Source: an uncultured Collinsella sp.
GTDB lineage: Bacteria > Actinomycetota > Coriobacteriia > Coriobacteriales > Coriobacteriaceae
DNA: 56,290 nt
Direction of reading: 5' to 3'
Assembly: GCA_900756765.1 (NCBI GenBank)
Contig: CAAELE010000025.1
Coordinates: forward strand, 1-56,290
Below the pieces are notes generated by a model, which had not been told where the DNA came from, ran no database searches, and saw only the letters and a program-made list of their open reading frames with translations. A program made the position numbers and the translations under genes. Shown piece after piece: positions 7,800 to 17,384 of this stretch. How positions within the stretch are numbered: the first letter of the stretch is position 1; each line of letters opens with the position of its first letter.

Positions 7800-8594
7800 T
7801 TAGGCGAGACTCTCCAGAACACGGCGGAGTTCCTGCTGGACAGCGTGGTCGCGGTTACGACCCACCACGCGATCGGCAACCGCTTTGAGCGCAGGGCGCG
7901 CGTTTTCCATCGCGCAACCCGTGCCGACAAAGCGAATAATCTCGTAGTCGTTCATCGAGTCGCCAAACGCCATGACCTCGTCGCGTTCGACGCCATAGTG
8001 TTCCATGAGCTGCTCGATTCCCGACGCCTTCGACACGCCGGGCTGCATGGCATCGATCCAGGCGTTGCCCGAAGGCGCGAAAGCAAACAGATCACCCAGC
8101 TCGCGCTGCAGCACGTAAGCATTGTCCATCACGTTGCCGTCATCGCAGATAATCGACGCCTTGATGATATTCACATGCGGATCTGGCAGGCCCCAAATGC
8201 GCTCGGCATTGGGCAGGTCCTTGTCGATTTCGCGGACAAACTTGTCCTCGTCGTCGAGTAGGAAGGACTTGGTGCGATCAAAGAGCGCCAGATGCATGTT
8301 GGGGAACATTTTGACCGTGTGCGCGAGTTTACGGATAGCGAGATGTGAATAGACCTCGCGATCGACCTCAACCCCTTCCGCATAGACCTGGGCACCGTTC
8401 GCCGCGACAAAATCCATCTTGTCGACCACGGGCGCAAAGAACTCGCACAGACGGTCATAGCGGCGCCCCGACGACGCAGCAAAATGCACGCCACGCTCGC
8501 GCAGAGCATCGATAAGCTCGTAGGTCTCGGTCGGCACCTGGCTATTCTCATCGAGCAGCGTGCCGTCCATATCGGATGCGATTAATTTGATCAT
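7800..8594 (-). CDS. HAD-superfamily hydrolase, Cof type
   Basis: A second Cof-like phosphatase of about 264 residues, convergent with the first. Motif I is ASDMDGTLLDE at the N-terminus, motif II is in AASSGR, and the final motif is MAFGDSMNDYEII. I start it at ATG 8594, preceded by AAGGGAGC, rather than at the more distant 8681, since the extra 29 residues are not typical. It resembles the HAD2 subfamily that acts on small phosphorylated metabolites, but the substrate is not known. The gene is bracketed by intergenic repeats on both sides, which is consistent with repeat insertion around gene ends, not with a horizontally moved unit. Confidence 0.88.
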   Translation of the reverse strand: MIKLIASDMDGTLLDENSQVPTETYELIDALRERGVHFAASSGRRYDRLCEFFAPVVDKMDFVAANGAQVYAEGVEVDREVYSHLAIRKLAHTVKMFPNMHLALFDRTKSFLLDDEDKFVREIDKDLPNAERIWGLPDPHVNIIKASIICDDGNVMDNAYVLQRELGDLFAFAPSGNAWIDAMQPGVSKASGIEQLMEHYGVERDEVMAFGDSMNDYEIIRFVGTGCAMENARPALKAVADRVVGRNRDHAVQQELRRVLESLA

Positions 8595-8755
8595 AAAAAG
8601 CTCCCTTCGGGCTTGATGGAATCGGGCATCTATCCAAAACCACCGTACCCAAAGGGAGCACAAATAAGACCTCGTAGGCATAAACGCAACAAGGACCTGG
8701 CAGATTCCTCACATGCACCAGACGGCTTGCGTCCGCAGCATCCGACAAACCAAAG

Positions 8756-8805
8756 AGCGTCCCCAACGACTAGTCGTTTAAGAACGTCCCCAATGACTAG
8801 TCGGC
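8756..8805 (-). repeat. Inverted copy of the GACTAGTC repeat
   Basis: Reverse-complement copy of the repeat at 7661-7735, with AACGACTAGTC, AAGAACGTCCCC and TGACTAGTC segments. It provides the TAG stop codon of adenine deaminase (8797-8799). Confidence 0.75.
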
Positions 8806-10617
8806 GTAGGTGAAGGTGGTGACGTCGAACATGCCCTCGGGACGGATGCGGAGCGTCGGGATCACCGGCAGGGGCAGGAAGATGATGCCCATGATGGGGT
8901 CGAGCGGCGGCTCGATGCCCATGGCGCGCGCCTTGACCATAAAGTCGTCGTGCTGTGCGGCCACGTCCTCGGCTGCACCTTCGCTCATCAGGCCGCCGAG
9001 CGCCAGCGGAATGCGCGCCACGACCTCGCCGTTGCGCACCAGCACGTGACCGCCCTGGCCCACAGCTTCGACGGCAGCCATCATATCGGCCGCGTTGTCG
9101 CCCACCACGCACACGTTGTGCGAGTCGTGGCCGATCGTCGAGGCGATGGCACCGCCCGTGATGGTAAAGCCACGCACCCAGCCGCGACCGATGTGCTTGC
9201 CAACAAGACCCAGGCCCGCAGGACCATCACCGTCGGCGCCCTCGGCCTGCAGCGACACGCCGCGGCCGTGGCGCTCGATCAGCATAATGCGGCGCAGGCC
9301 CTCGGCGCTCTCGGGGCGAGCCATACCCGTGATGGCCTTGCCCGGCACCACGTCGATCACGGCCTCGCCCGGCTTAAAGGCGTAGTCGAATACGTCGAGC
9401 GAAAGCTTCGGCAGCTTAACGGAGGCGCGCAGCTCATCGGCAAGGGCCGCAACCTCGGCCATCTCGGGTGCGATCTCGCCCACAAAGGTGCCGTCCTGCG
9501 CCACCAGAGCACCGGCGGCATATACGCGATGCGGAGCCGTGGCAAACGTCAGGTCATTGAGCACCAGCAGGTCGGCACGCTTGCCCGGGGCAATCGCACC
9601 ACGCAGCTCGTGCGGGTCGCGGCAGCCGTGATCCAGGCCAAACGCCTCGGCCGTGGAGAGGGACGCCATAGAGATAGCGACCACGGGGTCGATACCGGCC
9701 TCGATAGCTACGCGGCAGGCATTGTCGATCATGCCGGTCGAAAGCGCATCGGAGGGAGCGCGGTCGTCGGTCGCAAAGCAACAGCGGCGGGCGCGAGCGG
9801 GGTTTTCCAGCAGCATCGGAGACAGGTTGGCCAGGTCGTGGCTGCACGTGCCCTCGCGCAGCATCACGTACATGCCACGAGATAGCTTGTCGAGCGCCTC
9901 CTCGGGAATCGTCGACTCGTGGTCGGCGATAATGCCCGCTGCGGCATAGGCGTTGAGATCCTTGCCGGCAACAAGCGGCGCATGGCCGTCGACCTGCTTG
10001 GACGGCGTCTGGTTGGCAGCGTCAATGCGAGCACACGTCTCGGGATCGGCCATAAAGACGCCCGGCAGGTTCATCATCTCGCCCAGACCAAAGACATCAC
10101 CCGGATACTCGGCAAAAAATGCCTGCATATCGGCAGCGGTGATGACGGCACCGGCCTGCTCATCGGGCAGGGCTGGCACGCACGAGGGCATCATGTACTT
10201 GATGGAAATAGGCGCGCGACGACCGTCCTCGATCATAAAGCGCAGGCCGTCCAAGCCGGAAACGTTGGCGATCTCGTGGCTGTCGGCGATGGCAGTGGTG
10301 GTGCCGCGCGTCGCCGCCATGCGCGCATACTCGGCGGGACGGATGTTCGAGGACTCAATGTGCAGATGCCCGTCGATAAAGCCGGGGGCGATATAGCGAC
10401 CCTGGCAGTCGATGACCTCGGTCGCCTCGTAGGTGCCGGCGGCATCGTCGCGACCGTCGTAGAGCACGCCGACGATTAAGCCATCCTTGACGGCAACGCT
10501 ACCGGGCGCCACGCGCTGGCCATATACGTCGACAATCTGCGCATTGGTAAACAGCGTGTCGACGGGCACGCGCCCCTCGGCGGCCTCGATCACAGACCTC
10601 ATGACCTCAACGGACAT
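8797..10617 (-). CDS. ade: Adenine deaminase
   Basis: Converts adenine to hypoxanthine and ammonia, a purine salvage step that can also feed purine catabolism. The 606-residue protein has the amidohydrolase metal motif DGHLHIESS near residue 82-90, then GEMMNLPGV, VDGHAP, and the ATDDRAPSD region before the C-terminal domain with VGDNAADMMAAV. This matches the bacterial AdeC/Ade type in length and order. AAAGGAG precedes the ATG at 10617. Its stop codon lies inside a palindromic repeat. It stands alone, about 20 kb from the purine locus later in the window, so joint regulation is not implied. Confidence 0.92.
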   Translation of the reverse strand: MSVEVMRSVIEAAEGRVPVDTLFTNAQIVDVYGQRVAPGSVAVKDGLIVGVLYDGRDDAAGTYEATEVIDCQGRYIAPGFIDGHLHIESSNIRPAEYARMAATRGTTTAIADSHEIANVSGLDGLRFMIEDGRRAPISIKYMMPSCVPALPDEQAGAVITAADMQAFFAEYPGDVFGLGEMMNLPGVFMADPETCARIDAANQTPSKQVDGHAPLVAGKDLNAYAAAGIIADHESTIPEEALDKLSRGMYVMLREGTCSHDLANLSPMLLENPARARRCCFATDDRAPSDALSTGMIDNACRVAIEAGIDPVVAISMASLSTAEAFGLDHGCRDPHELRGAIAPGKRADLLVLNDLTFATAPHRVYAAGALVAQDGTFVGEIAPEMAEVAALADELRASVKLPKLSLDVFDYAFKPGEAVIDVVPGKAITGMARPESAEGLRRIMLIERHGRGVSLQAEGADGDGPAGLGLVGKHIGRGWVRGFTITGGAIASTIGHDSHNVCVVGDNAADMMAAVEAVGQGGHVLVRNGEVVARIPLALGGLMSEGAAEDVAAQHDDFMVKARAMGIEPPLDPIMGIIFLPLPVIPTLRIRPEGMFDVTTFTYAD

Positions 10618-10740
10618 ACATACTCCTTTAACTGTAGAAATAACTGCGGAGCGGACGAGCCTTCACCGCAGCAAGCCAATAGCCATTGTATGCCCAAACG
10701 ATGAGTCAGCAATACGGCCCTCCGCTTAACGGCACACGCC

Positions 10741-10830
10741 GCTTGGCGCAATGGGGACAGGTTACTTTGCACCAATGACAAGGAGTGTCCCAAAGTGCCA
10801 GCACAAAAGGAACGTCCCCAAGTGCCAACA
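10741..10830. repeat. GGGGAC-type intergenic repeat
   Basis: Contains ATGGGGACAGGTTACTTTG, AGTGTCCCAAAGTGCCAGCA and AACGTCCCCAAGTGCCAACA, related to the units at 7736-7799. It lies in the 384-base gap between tyrS and ade, which also holds the long hairpin at 10864-10962. No gene is supported in this gap. Confidence 0.6.
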
Positions 10831-10863
10831 AAGGAAGCGCCGATGTTTTGGCAGCGCCAGCGA

Positions 10864-10962
10864 GCGGGCCGCATTTGAGACAAGGTGACGTGAAACGAAA
10901 GGGCGCTGACCTTTCGGTCGCGCCCTTGAAGTTGAACGTCAGATTGTCCAAATGCGGCCCGC
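10864..10962. repeat. Long imperfect palindrome with GACC/GGTC core
   Basis: A 99-base element. The outer arms are GCGGGCCGCATTT (10864-10876) and AAATGCGGCCCGC (10950-10962). Inner arms continue through AAAGGGCG and CGCCCTT to a GACC-TTTC-GGTC core at 10908-10919. A related element with a similar core lies at 23036-23160. Confidence 0.75.
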
Positions 10963-11001
10963 GCAGCGTCGGCCGGTCCGCCGTTCGGCAGAACGGCGGA
11001 A

Positions 11002-12213
11002 CTAAATAAGCTTGAAGCCCTTGCGCTTGCCTACGGAGAGGGTGTCGCCCAGCTTGAGGGCGCTCGGGTCGATGTTGTAGCTCTTGGGAGCCACGGCCTC
11101 GCCGTTGATCTTGACGCCGCCGCCGTCGATGTCGCGACGGGCCTGGCCGGCGCTCGCCGAAAGGCCCAGGTCCTTAAGCAGGCCGGCGAGGTAGATCTGG
11201 CCCTCGTCGTTGACGGTCAGCTCGACATGCTTCTCGGGGAAGTCGGCAAGCTGGCCCTCCTTGAACACGCGGTCGAACTCGGCCTGAGCCTCGTCACCGG
11301 CACCGGCGCCGTGATAGGTGTCGCACAGGTCGCGGCCCAGCGCGCGCTTGAGCTCATAGGGATCGGCGGAACCGTCGGCCAGGGCAGCGTCGATCTTGTC
11401 GACCTCGGCCGGGGCGAGCGAGCTAGCCAGACGATAGTACTTGCCGATCATCTCGTCGGGGATAGACATGGTCTTGCCGAACATATCCTTGGGAGCATCG
11501 GTCAGGCCGATGTAGTTGCCGTAGGACTTGGACATCTTGCGCGCGCCATCGGTGCCCTCGAGCAGCGGCATGGTAAGCGCGATCTGCGGCTCCATGCCCA
11601 TCTTCTCCATGAGCTCGCGGCCGGCGAGCAGGTTGAAGAGCTGGTCGGTGCCGCCCATCTCCACGTCGGCCTTGATCTGAACGGAGTCGAAGGCCTGCAT
11701 CACGGGGTACAGGAACTCGTGCAGGGCGATCGGCGTCTGGGACTGGTAGCGCTTGGTAAAGTCATCGCGCTCGAGGATGCGGGCGACGGTGAACTTGGAG
11801 CACACCTGCAGCAGGCCGGCCAGATCCATCGACAGGATCCAGTCGCCGTTGTGCACGATGGTGGTCTTCTCGGGATCCAGGATCTTCATGGCCTGGCTCA
11901 CATAGGTCTCGGCGTTGGCCTCGATCTGCTCCTGCGAAAGCTGCGGGCGGGTGGAATTCTTGCCCGAGGGGTCGCCGATCAGCGCGGTGCCGTTGCCGAT
12001 GATGAGGGTGACGTTGTGGCCCAGGTCCTGGAACTGACGCATCTTGCGCAGCGGCACGGCATGGCCCAAGTGCAGATCGGGACTGGTGGGATCGACGCCG
12101 AGCTTGATGTTGAGGGGCTCGCCCTTCTCAAGCTTCTTGCGAAGGTCGGCCTCGGGGACGATCTTCGCGGCGCCCGAGGTGATGATACGCATTTGCTCGT
12201 CAACAGACAGCAT
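11002..12213 (-). CDS. tyrS: Tyrosine--tRNA ligase
   Basis: Charges tRNA-Tyr with tyrosine using ATP. The 403-residue protein has the class I signature DLHLGH near residue 48-51, the KMSKS loop near residue 230, and a C-terminal S4 RNA-binding domain. The sequence style, with PLRKMRQFQDLGH, is that of the longer TyrRS type. I start at ATG 12213, eight bases after AAGGAGG, not at 12234. It stands alone between the U32 gene and the adenine deaminase gene, all on the same strand, with about 100 bases before the next gene. Confidence 0.95.
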   Translation of the reverse strand: MLSVDEQMRIITSGAAKIVPEADLRKKLEKGEPLNIKLGVDPTSPDLHLGHAVPLRKMRQFQDLGHNVTLIIGNGTALIGDPSGKNSTRPQLSQEQIEANAETYVSQAMKILDPEKTTIVHNGDWILSMDLAGLLQVCSKFTVARILERDDFTKRYQSQTPIALHEFLYPVMQAFDSVQIKADVEMGGTDQLFNLLAGRELMEKMGMEPQIALTMPLLEGTDGARKMSKSYGNYIGLTDAPKDMFGKTMSIPDEMIGKYYRLASSLAPAEVDKIDAALADGSADPYELKRALGRDLCDTYHGAGAGDEAQAEFDRVFKEGQLADFPEKHVELTVNDEGQIYLAGLLKDLGLSASAGQARRDIDGGGVKINGEAVAPKSYNIDPSALKLGDTLSVGKRKGFKLI

Positions 12214-12310
12214 TGGGTATCCTCCTTTTGCCATAGCACCCTCACCGGATACGGCGGTGCTGGAAGTTCATAAACTCTCTTATGATAACCAAAACGGCGC
12301 AGCCGAACAC

Positions 12311-14281
12311 CTACGACAGGAAAATCCTCGTCCTGCCGCACGCGTCGATAACGACCGGCAAACGCGTGCCGTCACGTTCGACCAAAAAGCGCGTCTGCTG
12401 ACGGCGCGAGCAGTCACGGCAACGGACCTGCCCCGTTGCATCCGTGGCGCAGGCGCCCTCGGCAGTCAGCAAGCAGTGCTCGCACACCATGAGCTCGGGA
12501 CGGTCGGCATCGACAGGCCCCAAGACACCGGGGCAAGCGGCAAGCTCGGCAACACGCTCCGCGTCATCGGCGACAAGCTCGGCAGGCAAATACACACGGC
12601 CCGCGCCGAGCCCGCGTAGCCAGGCAAGCGTAACCCGGTTTGCGCAAAACACCGGCGCCGCAACGTCAAACGCCACGCCCAGCTCACGCGCCATCGCCAC
12701 CTGTCCCAGATTGCGGCAGACGACGCGCCCGGCACGCCGCATAAGCGAGCGGGTACGCGAGGCATCGGCTGCGCGACAGACCTCGTCGAGCACCACGGTC
12801 GCATGGGACAGATCGCGCTCGCCACACGGGTCGGCATCCATCAGCTGCCAGGCAAAGACCATGCGAGCGGAAGCCCCCTTTTCCGTCGGCTCCGTCAACG
12901 CCGCCTCAGGCACGTCGCCAACAGCCACGGCGCCCTCATGGGGCAGTATCTCAACGGCTCGTGCAACGGGTACGACCACGTCCGCCTCGACCCGCATGTG
13001 CTCCAGCGCCGTCGCCGTCTGCTCCAACACGCCGGCGCTGCGAATCAGGTACACCTCGCAGCCCGCATCGACCTTGCGCTTGCAGTGCACGACAACGCGC
13101 TCCCCCGCCGCTGCATCCACCGGGCAGGGCACCTGGGGCCAGCGTTTGGGCACATCGGGGCGTGCATCGGCACCCGGATAGAACCGGATCTCGAGCGTGT
13201 CGCCCGCGGCCACGGCGGCATCGAGCTCGACGGTCACCTCTTCGTGACCCATCGTCACCAAGTGACCCACGCGCACGCCCTGGTTAATCGCACGCTCAAA
13301 GCTCATGAGCTCAGCACCCGATCGCCCCCGCAGATACGCATCGGTAAACCCGCGGTTGAACGACCTGCCCAGCTCGCGCTCGAGCACCGACACGGCAGCG
13401 GCATCCCACGCGCCATCGCGAAGCATATCGAGCGCACGGCGCCACACCCGCACCACGTTGAACACGTAGTCGGGGTTTTTCATGCGCCCCTCGATCTTGA
13501 GCGACGCCACCCCGGCCCCAACAAGCTCGGGCAGGTGCGCAATACCCAGATAGTCGCGCGGGCACAGCAGACGATCGCCCTCCACGGAAACGACGCTCTC
13601 CCCCGCCTCGTCCACCAGGTCGTACGCCAAGCGACACGGCTGCGTACAGTCGCCGCGCATCGCCGATCGTCCACGCCGCAGGGCCGAAAACTCGCAGACG
13701 CCCGAATATCCAATGCAAATCGCGCCGTGGCAGAACACCTCGATAGGCACGCCGGTAGCACACAGGGCGGCAATCTCGTCGACCGCCAGCTCGCGGGCGG
13801 TCGTCACGCGCTCGACCCCGAGCTCGTCGGCAGCCAGGCGCACGGCGCCTTCGCTATGGACGCCCGCCTGCGTGGACAGGTGAATCTCGACCCCGGGAAT
13901 CGCCGCGCGCAAAGCGCAGGCCAGGCCGGCATCGGCAACAATCAGGGCATCGGCGCCCAGCCCCAGCGCGTGCGCCCCCAGCGCCACCGCGTCGGCTAGC
14001 TCGTCATCAAACACGAACACGTTGAGCGTCACGTATACACGCACACCGTGCGCATGCGCCACGGCGCAGCCGCGCAAAAACTCGTCGTCGGTAAAGCCGT
14101 GTGCGCTCACGCGTGCGTTGAACCAGCCCAGGCCCGCATAGATGGCATCGGCGCCTGCTGCGATCGCCGCGAGCATCTGATCGAGTCCGCCGGCAGGCGC
14201 CAGCAGCTCGGGCAACGCCGCCTCGGCAGCCCCTGGCTCGTTATCGCATTGTCCACTCGGCCCCATCGTCCGAATCGCCAT
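12311..14281 (-). CDS. U32 family peptidase-like protein
   Basis: Member of the U32 family, whose characterised members hydroxylate tRNA U34 or 23S rRNA C2501. The family signature is present in EVFCHGAICIGYSGVC, followed by RSAMRGDCTQPCRLAY, which supplies conserved Cys residues likely to bind an iron-sulphur cluster. The protein has about 656 residues: an N-terminal TIM-barrel-like region (LLAPAGGLDQMLAAIAAGAD), the Cys region, a linker, and a C-terminal segment with a CEHC...CRDC pair that may bind zinc. I start at ATG 14281, which has AAGGAG seven bases upstream. It is not known which RNA this copy modifies. Other U32 members were once called collagenases, but that activity should not be assumed. 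Confidence 0.85.
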   Translation of the reverse strand: MAIRTMGPSGQCDNEPGAAEAALPELLAPAGGLDQMLAAIAAGADAIYAGLGWFNARVSAHGFTDDEFLRGCAVAHAHGVRVYVTLNVFVFDDELADAVALGAHALGLGADALIVADAGLACALRAAIPGVEIHLSTQAGVHSEGAVRLAADELGVERVTTARELAVDEIAALCATGVPIEVFCHGAICIGYSGVCEFSALRRGRSAMRGDCTQPCRLAYDLVDEAGESVVSVEGDRLLCPRDYLGIAHLPELVGAGVASLKIEGRMKNPDYVFNVVRVWRRALDMLRDGAWDAAAVSVLERELGRSFNRGFTDAYLRGRSGAELMSFERAINQGVRVGHLVTMGHEEVTVELDAAVAAGDTLEIRFYPGADARPDVPKRWPQVPCPVDAAAGERVVVHCKRKVDAGCEVYLIRSAGVLEQTATALEHMRVEADVVVPVARAVEILPHEGAVAVGDVPEAALTEPTEKGASARMVFAWQLMDADPCGERDLSHATVVLDEVCRAADASRTRSLMRRAGRVVCRNLGQVAMARELGVAFDVAAPVFCANRVTLAWLRGLGAGRVYLPAELVADDAERVAELAACPGVLGPVDADRPELMVCEHCLLTAEGACATDATGQVRCRDCSRRQQTRFLVERDGTRLPVVIDACGRTRIFLS

Positions 14282-14446
14282 CGGCAAACTCCTTACCAAC
14301 AAGGTATGCATTCACTCTGAAAAATGCCGTCATCCAGCATACACGAGGCCTCGCGCGCCTCGTTTGGTTTATCGTGTAATAACTTATGTCCATCCTGTCC
14401 CAGCGGCGCACCCGCCGCCCGGCACGACATACCTGGAGGTCAATAT

Positions 14447-16669
14447 ATGGGTCCTCGCCAACGACAGGGACGCAGTCGTTCCAAGACGCATGCCCTGCCC
14501 ATGATCCTGCTCTCGTTCTTGGGCTTTTTGCTCATCGCGGGCGTAGCGTTTGGCATCGGCATGATCGGCAACGTCAATCGTTGGCTGTCCGATCTGCCCG
14601 ACTATACCGACGCCAACGCCTATCTGGTGAGTGAACCCACCGAGATCGTCGATTGCAACGGCAACAAGATCGCGAGCTTCTACACGCAAAACCGCAAGTC
14701 CATTACCAAGGACCAGGTCTCCCCGTACGTGCTGCAGGGCACCGTCGACGTCGAGGACGAGCGCTTCTACGAGCATGGCGGCATCGACCTGTGGGGCATC
14801 GCGCGTGCCGCCGTGGCAACCGTCTCCGGTGGCCACGAGGGCGCATCGACCATCACCCAGCAGCTGGTACGCAACACCATCCTGCAGGAGGAGCAGTTCG
14901 ATTCGACCATCGAGCGTAAGGTGCGCGAGGCCTATATCGCCATCAAGATGGAGGAGATGTACTCCAAGGACGAGATCCTTATGATGTACCTCAATACCAT
15001 CTATTACGGCCACGGCGCCTACGGCATCGAGGCCGCCGCCGAGACCTACCTGTCCAAGAGCGCCGCCGACCTCACCCTGAGCGAGGCCGCGCTGCTCATC
15101 GGCCTTCCCAACTCACCTTCGCAGTACGACCCCACGGTCAATCCCGATCTGGCACTGTCTCGCCGCAACAAGGTTCTCGACAACATGCTGCGCCTGGGCC
15201 ACATCACCCAGGAGGAGCACGACGCCGCGCAGGCAGAGCCCATCACCCTCAACGTAACCGAGATTTCGGGCAGCGGCGTCGACGTGTATTCGCAGCCCTA
15301 CTTTGTCGCCTATGTTAAGCAGCTGCTGGAGCAGGAGTTCTCCACCGACGTGCTGTTTAAGGGCGGCCTAACCGTCAAGACCACCATCGACCCCACGATG
15401 CAGCAGACTGCCGAGGAGGCCGTGCGCGCCCAGCTCGACACTCTTTCGCTCGACGGCCTGGACATGGGCATGGTCGTCGTCGACCCCAAGACCGGCTACA
15501 TCAAGTGCATGGTGGGCGGCTACGACTATAACGCCGACGAGAACCACGTGAACCACGCCACGGCCAAGCGTCCCGTGGGCTCCACGTTTAAGGCCTTTAC
15601 GCTGGCCACTGCCATCCAAAACGGCATGAACCCCAACGTCACCCTCAACTGCAACTCGCCGCTCAAGGCCAAGGGCACCACGACCGAGGTGCAAAACTAC
15701 GCCAATCAAAGCTACGGCACCATCACGCTCAAGCAAGCGACGGCATACTCCTCCAACACCGGCTATATCCAGGTTGCAGAGGCTATCGGCAATAACAAGA
15801 TCATGTCGCTTGTCAAAAAGCTCGGCATCGATCCTTCTAAGGACAATATCGAGGACGTTCCCGTCATGACGCTCGGCACCGGCTCCATCTCGCCGCTCGA
15901 GATGGCCGCGGCCTATGCCACGTTTGCCAACGGCGGTTACTATCGCCAGCCGATCGCCATCACCGAGATTGATTCGCGCACTGGCTCGGTACTGTACCAG
16001 CACACCGATAACCCCTCGCAGGTGCTCTCCACCGGCGAGGCCGCGGCAGTGACCGACGTCCTGACCGGCGTCATGCAGGGCAGCGGCACGGGTGCCGCCG
16101 GCGCTCTGAGCGTGAACCAGCCCTATGCCGGCAAGACAGGTACCACCGACAACACCACCAACCTGTGGTTCTGCGGCTATACCCCGCAACTGGCATGCGC
16201 CCTGTGGACCGGCTACTCCGCAGGTGAGATTCCCATTCAAAAGTACGGCACGGACCTGCTGGGCGACAGCACCAACTTGCCCGTCTTTAAGAAGTTCATG
16301 AACACCGTCCTTGCCGGCACGGACCGCGAGGAGTTCCCGACGGGCACTGCCCCCACGTATAAGAACAACAACGTCTGGAAGTTCTACGGCACCAACAACG
16401 CCAAGAAGGAAGAGTCCAAGGACGAGAACGAAGAGAACGAGGAAGAGACCACCACGACCACGACGACCACCACGACCACTGAGACCACGGGCGGCAGCAC
16501 CACGGGTAGCACCGGAACGACCGGCGGCTCGACCGGCGGCTCGACTGGCGGCTCGACCGGCGGCTCGACCGGCGGCGACGGTAGCGGTAGCGGTGGCGAA
16601 GGCGGCGGCGAGGGCGGTTCCCCCACTCCAACGCCTACGCCCACGCCCGATCCCTCTACGGGTCAGTAG
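14447..16669 (+). CDS. Class A penicillin-binding protein (transglycosylase/transpeptidase)
   Basis: Bifunctional cell-wall enzyme that polymerises glycan strands and cross-links peptides. Residues 17-42 form a signal-anchor helix after a basic start. The glycosyltransferase 51 domain holds the catalytic Glu in DVEDERFYEHGG (about 103) and STITQQL. The transpeptidase domain has S379-TFK, S435-SN and K563-TG. The C-terminal ~90 residues are Thr-, then Gly/Ser-, then Pro/Thr-rich, and are likely extracellular linker. I start at ATG 14447, after GGAGG, rather than 14324. The protein of 740 residues resembles PBP1a/PonA of Gram-positive bacteria. It stands divergent from the U32 gene. Confidence 0.93.
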   Translation: MGPRQRQGRSRSKTHALPMILLSFLGFLLIAGVAFGIGMIGNVNRWLSDLPDYTDANAYLVSEPTEIVDCNGNKIASFYTQNRKSITKDQVSPYVLQGTVDVEDERFYEHGGIDLWGIARAAVATVSGGHEGASTITQQLVRNTILQEEQFDSTIERKVREAYIAIKMEEMYSKDEILMMYLNTIYYGHGAYGIEAAAETYLSKSAADLTLSEAALLIGLPNSPSQYDPTVNPDLALSRRNKVLDNMLRLGHITQEEHDAAQAEPITLNVTEISGSGVDVYSQPYFVAYVKQLLEQEFSTDVLFKGGLTVKTTIDPTMQQTAEEAVRAQLDTLSLDGLDMGMVVVDPKTGYIKCMVGGYDYNADENHVNHATAKRPVGSTFKAFTLATAIQNGMNPNVTLNCNSPLKAKGTTTEVQNYANQSYGTITLKQATAYSSNTGYIQVAEAIGNNKIMSLVKKLGIDPSKDNIEDVPVMTLGTGSISPLEMAAAYATFANGGYYRQPIAITEIDSRTGSVLYQHTDNPSQVLSTGEAAAVTDVLTGVMQGSGTGAAGALSVNQPYAGKTGTTDNTTNLWFCGYTPQLACALWTGYSAGEIPIQKYGTDLLGDSTNLPVFKKFMNTVLAGTDREEFPTGTAPTYKNNNVWKFYGTNNAKKEESKDENEENEEETTTTTTTTTTTETTGGSTTGSTGTTGGSTGGSTGGSTGGSTGGDGSGSGGEGGGEGGSPTPTPTPTPDPSTGQ
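16490..16580 (+). repeat. In-frame 12-bp tandem repeats in the PBP tail
   Basis: The C-terminal coding DNA contains runs of ACC triplets followed by five or so copies of a 12-base unit, GGCGGCTCGACC, encoding repeated Gly-Gly-Ser-Thr. The region is likely to vary in copy number between strains by slippage. Confidence 0.75.
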
Positions 16670-16690
16670 GCACCCAGGCATAGCCAATCA

Positions 16691-16731
16691 AAGGTGCCCG
16701 AGCAGATCAAATGCTGCTCGGGCACCTTTTT
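16691..16731 (+). terminator. Terminator after the PBP gene
   Basis: AAGGTGCCCGAGCAG and CTGCTCGGGCACCTT arms form a long stem, with TTTTT on the plus strand. It ends the PBP transcript. Confidence 0.88.
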
Positions 16732-16773
16732 GTCACGAGAAACCTCGCATGCGCCCCAACACGATTCGACAAT

Positions 16774-16803
16774 AAAAAAGGGCGCCAACCATCGTCGACA
16801 CCC
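16774..16803 (-). terminator. Terminator of argR
   Basis: On the minus strand, GGGTGTC and GGCGCCC form a seven-pair stem with two G-U pairs, then TTTTTT. It sits about 55 bases after the argR stop. Confidence 0.55.
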
Positions 16804-16856
16804 CATAGAAGTCGCTATATGCGCTCGTACGGCGCTGTCCTCACGCGCCGCCTCGT

Positions 16857-17294
16857 CTACTTACGAGAGTTGCTCAGCTTGTTGATGAGGGCCTCCAGGC
16901 GCTCGCCGTCCTCGGCGGTCTGGGCGATAACCAAGATGGTGTCGTTACCGGCGAGCGAACCGAGCACGTCGGGCAGCTCGGCGGCATCGACTGCAGCGGC
17001 AATGCCCGAAGCGGTACCGGGTTGAGCCTTGATCATAACTAAGTTGTCGGTGCGCAGAACGCCCGTTACCAGCTCGGAAACCATGCGCTGCAGGTGCAAG
17101 TCCTCGGCCAGAACATAGATGCCCTCGGGAAGCTTGCGCAGCCCCATATCGGCAATGTCGCGCGAAACGGTCGCCTGCGTGCAATCAAACCCCATGGCAC
17201 GGAGCTCGTCCACCAGTACGCGCTGCGTGCGAACATCCTTGTTGCGCACGATATCTCTGATGGCATCCTGGCGCCCATTGCGTTTTTTAGCCAT
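16857..17294 (-). CDS. argR: Arginine repressor
   Basis: Hexameric, arginine-responsive DNA-binding repressor of arginine metabolism genes. The N-terminal winged-helix part reads RQDAIRDIVRNKDV with QATVSRDIADMGLRKL. The C-terminal domain for hexamer formation and arginine binding has GTASGIAAAVDAAELPDVLG and GNDTILVIAQ. About 145 residues is normal. I start at the ATG at 17294, with GAGGT upstream, rather than at 17330. No arginine genes lie beside it, so regulation is likely in trans. Confidence 0.93.
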   Translation of the reverse strand: MAKKRNGRQDAIRDIVRNKDVRTQRVLVDELRAMGFDCTQATVSRDIADMGLRKLPEGIYVLAEDLHLQRMVSELVTGVLRTDNLVMIKAQPGTASGIAAAVDAAELPDVLGSLAGNDTILVIAQTAEDGERLEALINKLSNSRK

Positions 17295-17384
17295 ACTAAA
17301 CCTCACTCCATAGATGGCGGAGACAATCAATCAGTAATTGAATAGTTTAGCGCTATTTGAGGGTATTTGTGAATAAGAACGCAT

